A stretch of 64,000 bases of DNA, taken from positions 1-64,000 of the forward strand of contig JACTMJ010000002.1 of assembly GCA_014584705.1 (NCBI GenBank), read 5' to 3'. Positions 58,319 through 64,000 of the stretch are shown piece by piece. Position 1 is the first letter of the stretch; each line of letters opens with the position of its first letter. The translations under genes were made by a program, and so were the position numbers. The notes beneath the pieces were generated by a model, which had not been told where the DNA came from, searched no databases, and saw nothing but the letters and a program-made list of their open reading frames with translations. The DNA comes from Acidobacteriota bacterium (GTDB taxonomy: Bacteria > Acidobacteriota > Terriglobia > Bryobacterales > Bryobacteraceae).

Positions 58319-58864
58319 CTAGAAATCCTCCACAATGCGGCTGACCACGGAGCGGGCCACTTCCCGGCTGAGCCGCTCGAGCGCCGCGTCGCTCTCGTCG
58401 AAATAGGCGCGCTGGTCGACGGCGATCTCGTAGCGGGCGCGGTACTCCATGTTGTCGTTGCGATAGATCATCTTTCCGGTGCGGCGATCCTCCAGACGAA
58501 TCTGCATGCGGACAAACAACTGCACCATGCTGGCTCGGCCGCTGGAGGGGTCAAAAATCAGAGGTGACACCTGCTGGCTAATGATAGCCCCGCGCAATAC
58601 GGCGTCGGCTTCTTCGGGGGCGGCCTCCACCTGGTAGCGGGTTCGGCTGAGGAACTCGCGGGCCAGCGCTTCGGGCATCCATTGGGTGAGCCGGTAGCGG
58701 GTGGTGAGATTGTCAAAAGCCGGAACGGCGATGGTACGGATTCCCGGAAGCTGGCTGGCCTTGCCTGCCGTGTGGTAACCGCACGAGGCAGTGAGGGATA
58801 GGCAAAGCACGATGGCGGCGAAGAGAGTGGCGCGGCGGTCCGTATGGGGGAAGAGGCGAAGCAC
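58319..58864 (-). CDS. lptE: LPS-assembly lipoprotein LptE
   Basis: About 181 residues from GTG 58864 (GAGG 10 nt upstream); a longer frame opens at 58918. The lipobox LTASC gives an acylated Cys near 28 followed by GYHTAG, the family N-terminus. The segment IRTIAVPAFDNLTTRYRLTQ near 40-59 is the conserved LptE strand-helix. LptE plugs the LptD barrel and helps deliver LPS to the outer surface. A lptE gene implies a Gram-negative outer membrane. Operon with holA. Confidence 0.88.
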   Translation of the reverse strand: MLRLFPHTDRRATLFAAIVLCLSLTASCGYHTAGKASQLPGIRTIAVPAFDNLTTRYRLTQWMPEALAREFLSRTRYQVEAAPEEADAVLRGAIISQQVSPLIFDPSSGRASMVQLFVRMQIRLEDRRTGKMIYRNDNMEYRARYEIAVDQRAYFDESDAALERLSREVARSVVSRIVEDF

Positions 58865-58974
58865 GGTATGCAAACCTCTATTCTGGACGATTCCGCGCGG
58901 GGGCGCGATACGCCGCAACGGAGTGCGGCGATGCCTTCCGCCCGGCGCGGTGCTTGGAGCATCCTCCGCGACGG

Positions 58975-59721
58975 TCAGATTCGATTGATGAGGCTCGCAA
59001 CATAACCCGCCCCGAAGCCGTTCCCGATGTTCACCACCGTCACGTTGCTGGCACAGCTATTCAGCATCGTGAGCAGCGCGGCAAGGCCCTGAAAACTCGC
59101 ACCGTAACCCACGCCCGTGGGAACGGCGATGACCGGACAAGGCACAAGGCCGCCCACCACGCTCGGGAGCGCGCCCTCCATCCCGGCGCAGCAGATCACA
59201 ACCCGCGCATCCATGATGGCTTCGAGACTGCCGAACAGCCGATGGATTCCAGCGACACCGACATCGTAAATGCGCTCCGGGACGCTGCCCATCACTTCCA
59301 CGGTGGCGGCCGCCTCCTCCGCCACGGGAATATCCGTCGTGCCCGCGGCCATCACCACGACCTTACCCTTGCCGTAGATCGTCTTATCGCGAAAGAAGCG
59401 GGCGGCGCGGCACTGGGGCAGCAATTCAATTTCCGGAAAAGCCGCGCTCAAAGCCGTGCAGGCTTCGTCGCTCACTCTGGTGAGGATGACGTTTCCTGGG
59501 TGGGCGAGCAGCTTTCCCGCGATGCCGACGAGTTGCTCCGGGGTCTTCCCTTCACCGAAAACCGCTTCCGGCATGCCGTGGCGGATGGCCCGGTGGTGGT
59601 CTAGTTTCGCATAGCCTACATCCTCGAAGGGGAGCATGCGAATCTTCTTGAGGGCGTCCTCTTCTGTCATCACGCCCTCGCGCACCTGGGCGAGCACTTG
59701 TTTCAATTGCTGGTCATTCAT
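58975..59721 (-). CDS. larB: Nickel-pincer cofactor biosynthesis protein LarB
   Basis: About 248 residues from ATG 59721. The N-terminal ~85 residues are LarB-specific (MNDQQLKQVLAQVREGVMTE). The C-terminal AIR-carboxylase-like domain has GKVVVMAAGTTDIPVAEEAA near 113, VVICCAGMEGALPSVVGGLV near 166 and PTGVGYGASFQGLAALLTML near 194. LarB carboxylates and hydrolyses nicotinic acid adenine dinucleotide in the first step toward the nickel-pincer nucleotide of lactate racemase. LarC and LarE are not in this window. Confidence 0.93.
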   Translation of the reverse strand: MNDQQLKQVLAQVREGVMTEEDALKKIRMLPFEDVGYAKLDHHRAIRHGMPEAVFGEGKTPEQLVGIAGKLLAHPGNVILTRVSDEACTALSAAFPEIELLPQCRAARFFRDKTIYGKGKVVVMAAGTTDIPVAEEAAATVEVMGSVPERIYDVGVAGIHRLFGSLEAIMDARVVICCAGMEGALPSVVGGLVPCPVIAVPTGVGYGASFQGLAALLTMLNSCASNVTVVNIGNGFGAGYVASLINRI

Positions 59722-59824
59722 ATCCGGGATGCTCCTCCGCGGTGCACGCATCGCGATCCCACGGGAATCGTCTTCCGGCCGGGGCTATGCGCGGCCGAGG
59801 GGACACAGCGGGAACGCGCATCCG

Positions 59825-60271
59825 CTAGAACCGTAGGGTATCGCCCAGTTTCAGATTGTGCTTTTTCGCCATGCCGGCAGCCAGTTCGAGCACGTAAAGC
59901 GAAGGCACGGAACCACCGTAGCTGGGGCACTTGTCGGCGGTTTCCCGGCAGGGTGGGGTATCGGCCGAGATTTCCACGATGCGGCGATCCCGGTCCATCC
60001 AAATGATATCAAGCGGGATTTCACACTGGAACATCCAATAGCCGCGCTTCTCCACCGTTCCATGGATGAAGAGCATCCCCTGGTCTTCCGGCAGACTCGT
60101 GCGAAACATCATGCCTTGCGCCTGCCCCTCGGGGGTGAGCTTGGTTTCCGCATCAATCCGGACGCCATCCGGCAGTTCGACCCACTGATGACCGGGCGGG
60201 AGACTGGAGCCGCAACTCCCAAGCAGGAAAGCAATCATGAGGGCGCCAATCGCCGGGACAATGTTCCGCAT
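59825..60271 (-). CDS. DUF192 lipoprotein
   Basis: 148 residues with a lipobox LLGSC (Cys 20). DUF192 covers about 30-146: AQGMMFRTSLPEDQGMLFIH near 52, WMFQCEIPLDIIWMDRDRRI near 80, VLELAAGMAKKHNLKLGD near 128. The family is small, beta-rich and of unknown function, often periplasmic. Overlaps divergently with the start region of the prenyltransferase gene. Confidence 0.88.
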   Translation of the reverse strand: MRNIVPAIGALMIAFLLGSCGSSLPPGHQWVELPDGVRIDAETKLTPEGQAQGMMFRTSLPEDQGMLFIHGTVEKRGYWMFQCEIPLDIIWMDRDRRIVEISADTPPCRETADKCPSYGGSVPSLYVLELAAGMAKKHNLKLGDTLRF

Positions 60272-60329
60272 CCCTTACAATAGTGGTTCCCCGGCAGGCA
60301 CTCGCGCAAGTGGCCTGCCCCGGATTCCC

Positions 60330-61217
60330 ATGGCTGCATCGGCACTACGAAAACTCTGGCTGACGCTCGAAATGATCCGGTTCGAGCACTCCATCTTTGC
60401 GCTCCCCTTTGCGCTCACGGGCGGATTGCTGGCGTGGCGGGAGCTTGGTTTTCCGATGGCCGGGCTGGGGTGGAAAGTCCTGTGGATCATAGTGTGCATG
60501 GTGAGCGCGCGCGCCGCGGCAATGGCGTTCAACCGCATTCTCGATGCCGATATCGACGCCCGCAACCCCCGGACGAAGGGGCGGCACCTGCCCGCGGGGC
60601 TGCTCAGCATGGGCTTCGCCTGGAGCTTCACGCTCGCGAGCGGCGTGGTGTTCATCCTAGGCGCGCGCGCCCTCAATGAACTCTGCTTCCGCCTTTCGCC
60701 CGTGGCTCTGGCCGTGGTGCTGTTCTATTCGTACACGAAGCGGTTCACGTCGCTATCGCACGTGGTGCTCGGCTTTGCACTGGGCATCGCGCCAAGCGCC
60801 GCCTGGATCGCGATGACGGGTTCGCTCGATCCGCGCATTTTGTGGCTGACCGCCGCCGTTACACTCTGGACCGCCGGGTTTGACGTGATCTATTCCTGCC
60901 AGGACTACGCCTTCGATTGCGACACCGGTCTGTATAGCCTGCCCGCGCGCTTCGGCATTGCGAGGGCGCTTTGGCTGGCCCGCGCGATGCACGTGGCCAT
61001 GGTTGGGGCGCTGGTGGCGCTCGTCCTGGCATTTTCGCTCGGGACAGCCGCCTGGCTGGGAATCGGGGCCGTTGTGGCCGTGCTGATCTGGGAACATTCG
61101 CTGGTGCATGCCGACGACCTTTCCCGCGTGAACGCCGCGTTCTTCACGGCCAATGGCTACGTGAGCATTTTGTTCTTTCTTTTCTGGTCGTTCGACATCC
61201 TATGCAATAGGAGCTGA
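60330..61217 (+). CDS. UbiA-family prenyltransferase, probable MqnP of futalosine menaquinone synthesis
   Basis: About 295 residues from ATG 60330. Eight to nine membrane segments. The first Asp-rich motif NRILDADIDARNPRTKGRHL lies near 68-87, with the second DVIYSCQDYAFDCDTGLYSL near 188-207. UbiA enzymes attach polyprenyl chains to aromatic acids. The next gene encodes aminofutalosine synthase, so the likely substrate is the futalosine-pathway naphthoate, making this MqnP rather than UbiA or MenA. No strong Shine-Dalgarno was seen; the frame is open upstream to 60237. Confidence 0.85.
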   Translation: MAASALRKLWLTLEMIRFEHSIFALPFALTGGLLAWRELGFPMAGLGWKVLWIIVCMVSARAAAMAFNRILDADIDARNPRTKGRHLPAGLLSMGFAWSFTLASGVVFILGARALNELCFRLSPVALAVVLFYSYTKRFTSLSHVVLGFALGIAPSAAWIAMTGSLDPRILWLTAAVTLWTAGFDVIYSCQDYAFDCDTGLYSLPARFGIARALWLARAMHVAMVGALVALVLAFSLGTAAWLGIGAVVAVLIWEHSLVHADDLSRVNAAFFTANGYVSILFFLFWSFDILCNRS

Positions 61218-61272
61218 CCGTCCGCACGCGGCAGGCCGCCCGGACGTGAGACAGTAAAGGGAGTGAGGGAAG

Positions 61273-62469
61273 TTGTCTGTGGGGACCGGCACTGACACAG
61301 CATGGAACGGACCGAAGCGCGGGCTACCTGTCGTCATCGACGACGCGCGGTTGCGGCCCATCTTCGAAAAAGTGGTTGCGGGTGACCGGCTGAGCCGCGA
61401 AGATGGCCTGGCGCTGTATCGCAGCCCGGACCTGCTGACCGTGGGCTACATGGCGAACATCGTTCGCGAGCGGCTGCACGGGAACATCACCTATTTCAAC
61501 GTCAATCGCCACATCAACCCCACCGATGTCTGCGTGGCTTCCTGCCGCCTTTGCGCTTTCGGAAAGAAAGCCAAGGATCCGAACGCATACACGATGTCGC
61601 TCGAAGAGGTTTGGCATCGCGCCGGCCTCGGATGGAGCGAGGCTATCACCGAGTTCCACATCGTCGGGGGGCTGCACCCGACGCTCACGCTTGATTGGTA
61701 TTGCCGGATGGTGACCGGACTCAAGGAACGGTTCCCGCAGGTCCACGTGAAGGCCTTCACGATGGTGGAGATCGCTTACTTCGCGCAGCGGGAGAAGTTG
61801 AGTTACCGTGAGGTGCTTGAACGGCTCGTGCGCGCCGGTGTCGATTCGATGCCGGGCGGGGGCGCGGAGATCTTCTCCGAGCGGGTTCGGCGCATTATCT
61901 GCGACCACAAGATCGACGGCGGTGAATGGCTGGAAGTGGCCAAGGTCGCGCATCAGGTGGGGCTCAAGTCCAACTGCACGATGCTCTACGGACATCTCGA
62001 AACGGAAGAAGACCGGGTGGACCATCTGGTTCGGCTGCGGGAGGTGCAGGACGAAACCGGCGGATTTGTCACCTACATCCCGCTGGCCTTCCATCCGGCC
62101 AACACGCCGCTACAGCACATTGCCGTCACCACGGGCTTCGAAGATCTCAAGAACGTGGCCGTATCCAGGCTGATGCTGGATAACATTCCGCACATCAAGG
62201 CGTACTGGGTGATGATGACGCCCCGGATCGCGCAAGTCGCCCAGCGATTCGGCGCGAACGATATCGACGGTACGGTGGTGGAGGAGCGGATCTATCACGA
62301 CGCCGGCGCCACCACCAGCCAGGGGCTGCGGCGGCGGGATTTGCTCCGCCTGATCGAACAGGCAGGGCGTGAGCCGTTCGAGCGGGACACGCTCTACCGC
62401 AGGGTGGTTCGCCCCGAAGGCGAGGCGAAGCCCGTTGGCGTGGGCGCCACTCTGACGGTGCTCACCTGA
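61273..62469 (+). CDS. mqnE: Aminofutalosine synthase (radical SAM)
   Basis: 398 residues. The radical-SAM cluster motif is CVASCRLC (Cys 87, 91, 94), followed by FHIVGGLHPTLTLDWYCRMV near 130 as in MqnE/MqnC. MqnE joins 3-(1-carboxyvinyloxy)benzoate to the SAM-derived adenosyl radical to give aminofutalosine. The motif HIVGGLHP favours MqnE over MqnC. Start TTG 61273 has GAGGGA (61266-61271); GTG 61279 is possible. It is 55 bp downstream of the prenyltransferase, forming a menaquinone unit. Confidence 0.9.
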   Translation: MSVGTGTDTAWNGPKRGLPVVIDDARLRPIFEKVVAGDRLSREDGLALYRSPDLLTVGYMANIVRERLHGNITYFNVNRHINPTDVCVASCRLCAFGKKAKDPNAYTMSLEEVWHRAGLGWSEAITEFHIVGGLHPTLTLDWYCRMVTGLKERFPQVHVKAFTMVEIAYFAQREKLSYREVLERLVRAGVDSMPGGGAEIFSERVRRIICDHKIDGGEWLEVAKVAHQVGLKSNCTMLYGHLETEEDRVDHLVRLREVQDETGGFVTYIPLAFHPANTPLQHIAVTTGFEDLKNVAVSRLMLDNIPHIKAYWVMMTPRIAQVAQRFGANDIDGTVVEERIYHDAGATTSQGLRRRDLLRLIEQAGREPFERDTLYRRVVRPEGEAKPVGVGATLTVLT

Positions 62470-62490
62470 GCTTTCGCTTTCCCTTTCCCC

Positions 62491-64000
62491 TTACTCCGGG
62501 CGAATGGCGATATCGAGAAGTTGGGGCCGCTCGCTTGCGATGGCGGCTTCGACGGCGGGTGCGATCTCCCCGGCCCGTTCAATGCGCCGGGCGGAGACGC
62601 CGAATGATTGCGCGAGGGCTACGTAATCAACCGCTGGCTCGTCGATCTCCATGGCGATGAAGCGGCCGGTACGCGCGGAAACGTAGTTGGGCTGAGATCG
62701 CATGAAGTTCTTGAGCACGTTGTATTCCCGGTTGTTCATCACGATGAAGGTAACCGGCAAACGCTCGTGGGCGGCCGTCCAGAGCGCCTGGGGCGAATAG
62801 AGCGCCGCACCGTCGCCAACGAGACAAGCCACAGGCTGGCGGCCAAGCCCCAGAGAGCAGCCCACCGCGGCCGGCATTCCCCAGCCGAGCGCACCGCCCC
62901 GCAGGAACGAGTATTGGCGCGGCGAATCGCTATCGAGAAAACTGCGTACGTGACTTGAGGTGGCGATGGCTTCGTCGACGATGGCCACATCGGGGCCGAT
63001 CGCCCGCACCGCCTCGCACGCGGCCACCAGCGGCGTCGTTATGGCTTCACTAAACTGCCTATCCACCCGCTCGGAGAGAACATCCCGGCGCATGCGCTGC
63101 CGAAGGCGGGCCTGGCGATTGCACTCTTCATAGGCGCTCGCGTTGGGCTCAACCACTTTCTCGATATGCGGAAGCAGCGCTCGCAGCGACGCCTGGATAT
63201 GACCCACGACAGAGAGTTTCGTGACGTAGGTTCGTCCAAGGTCCCGGACATCGGACGAGAGTTGGAAGACGTCGCAGCCTTTGGGAACGGCAGGCCCTTC
63301 GGAATAGAGAATCGTGATCAGGGATTTTCCGCCAAGCGCGAAGATGGCGTCATAATCCGAGAGAATTTCGGCTATCTTGCTGGCAACAGTGGGGAGATTC
63401 CCGGCCCACAGCGGATGCGAGGTGGGGAACGGGATGCGGGACGGCCAGGAAGAGCCGTACACGGGCGCGCCAAGCAGCTCGGCAATTCGTACGACTTCGG
63501 CGGCGGCGTCGCTCGCATGAATTTCATCGCCGGCGATGATCGCCAGCCGCCCCGGCTTCAGCGCGCCCAGATACCCGGCAAGCTTCGGCAGAGACCCGGC
63601 GATGGCCTCCCGGTCAATCACGGAAGGCTCGCCAATTCCAACGCCGCTCATTTCTTCCATCACGTCCATTGGGAGGGACAAGAATACGGGTCCGCTAGGA
63701 GCGGCGCTTGCATCGTGGAAGGCGCGCCGAACCAGGACGGGCAACTGCTCCGCGGCGGTCACCTCCCGCGCCCATTTCACGGTGGGAGTCGCGATCCGCA
63801 CAAGGTCGTCGAAGAGCAACGGATCCGCAACGGCGTGGCGAAGGTCCTGTTGGCCGGCGGTGATCACGAGCGGGGTTTGCGCGATAGCCGCGTTCAACAG
63901 ATTCCCCATGCCGTGGCCGAGCCCCCCGGCGGTATGCAGATTGAGGAATCCGGGGCGGCGGGCAGCCTGCGCATAACCGTCGGCCATGGCGACCGCGGAC
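62491..64000 (-). CDS. Thiamine-diphosphate enzyme, benzoylformate-decarboxylase/acetolactate-synthase-like, 5' end off-window
   Basis: The frame stays open through the window end; an internal Met at 63987 is preceded in frame by S-A-V-A, so the N-terminal ~50 residues with the catalytic Glu are missing. Visible are GYAQAARRPGFLNLHTAGGL, the central Rossmann domain (LAIIAGDEIHASDAAAEVVR), and the ThDP motif GDGAALYSPQALWTAAHERL-(10)-NN near the C-terminal third. The family includes benzoylformate, phenylpyruvate and oxalyl-CoA decarboxylases; the reaction is undecided. Converges on mqnE with a 20-bp gap. Confidence 0.88.
   Translation of the reverse strand, partial: SAVAMADGYAQAARRPGFLNLHTAGGLGHGMGNLLNAAIAQTPLVITAGQQDLRHAVADPLLFDDLVRIATPTVKWAREVTAAEQLPVLVRRAFHDASAAPSGPVFLSLPMDVMEEMSGVGIGEPSVIDREAIAGSLPKLAGYLGALKPGRLAIIAGDEIHASDAAAEVVRIAELLGAPVYGSSWPSRIPFPTSHPLWAGNLPTVASKIAEILSDYDAIFALGGKSLITILYSEGPAVPKGCDVFQLSSDVRDLGRTYVTKLSVVGHIQASLRALLPHIEKVVEPNASAYEECNRQARLRQRMRRDVLSERVDRQFSEAITTPLVAACEAVRAIGPDVAIVDEAIATSSHVRSFLDSDSPRQYSFLRGGALGWGMPAAVGCSLGLGRQPVACLVGDGAALYSPQALWTAAHERLPVTFIVMNNREYNVLKNFMRSQPNYVSARTGRFIAMEIDEPAVDYVALAQSFGVSARRIERAGEIAPAVEAAIASERPQLLDIAIRPE

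Noticed and set aside
1..64000. CRISPR array or integrase gene
   Set aside because: No regularly spaced direct repeats of 20-40 bp, no Cas-like protein and no integrase motifs were seen.

Overview
The window looks like chromosomal DNA from an acidobacterium of the Bryobacter/Solibacter type. This is inferred from family content, not from a marker gene. The supporting signs are a high-GC background, an Oar-like TonB receptor and other secreted proteins with carboxypeptidase-regulatory-like folds, two Tat-exported Gfo/Idh/MocA oxidoreductases, paired DUF3857/transglutaminase proteins, a futalosine-type menaquinone enzyme, flagellar genes and a type IV prepilin.

Bases 1-3800 are an accessory island. 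A four-gene operon encodes an unknown 195-residue protein, an XRE-ImmA/IrrE regulator-protease, a phosphoribosyltransferase and a DprA/Smf-like protein. The last two match the architecture of the ShosTA anti-phage toxin-antitoxin pair. The first two genes would be an added sensing/derepression module. A divergent gene starts at base 17 and leaves the window. A decayed RAYT transposase C-terminus (4112-4333) lies on the other side.

4807-11200 carries a secreted Kelch-propeller protein, a C-terminal scrap of a retinol/phytoene-type FAD oxidoreductase, and a translationally coupled pair of secreted carboxypeptidase-regulatory proteins. 11217-15397 is a compact operon: SpoIIE-type phosphatase, bifunctional NAD(P)HX repair enzyme, TsaE. 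It converges on the Oar-like receptor (15394-18321). A tRNA-Sec gene with anticodon UCA follows at 18462-18558, so this organism probably decodes UGA as selenocysteine. 18716-31000 holds secreted proteins, an S55 (SpoIVB) peptidase, a sodium:solute symporter, MsrB, a Tat-exported oxidoreductase, a DUF3800 gene beside tRNA-Ser(UGA), and an OmpA lipoprotein.

31277-43900 contains the DUF3857/transglutaminase tandem (first copy with its catalytic residues lost), purE-purK, isocitrate dehydrogenase, an esterase, an ABC ATPase, a CmoB-like methyltransferase and a large TPR-OGT glycosyltransferase. The last sits next to flagellin (44140), FliD and a FliT-like protein, which suggests flagellin O-glycosylation. 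The flagellin leader has two GGA motifs, one in a hairpin loop and one in the Shine-Dalgarno, laid out like a CsrA-repressed leader. 48337-53700 has small proteins, two minisatellites, a glycosyltransferase, a sigma-54 activator, RlpA, MidA and a promoter-to-terminator segment that looks like an unannotated small RNA (about 52384-52543). 53751-64000 holds a second Tat-exported oxidoreductase, a HEAT/pentapeptide protein, a prepilin, holA-lptE, larB, a DUF192 lipoprotein, a UbiA-type prenyltransferase with aminofutalosine synthase, and a TPP enzyme cut by the window end.
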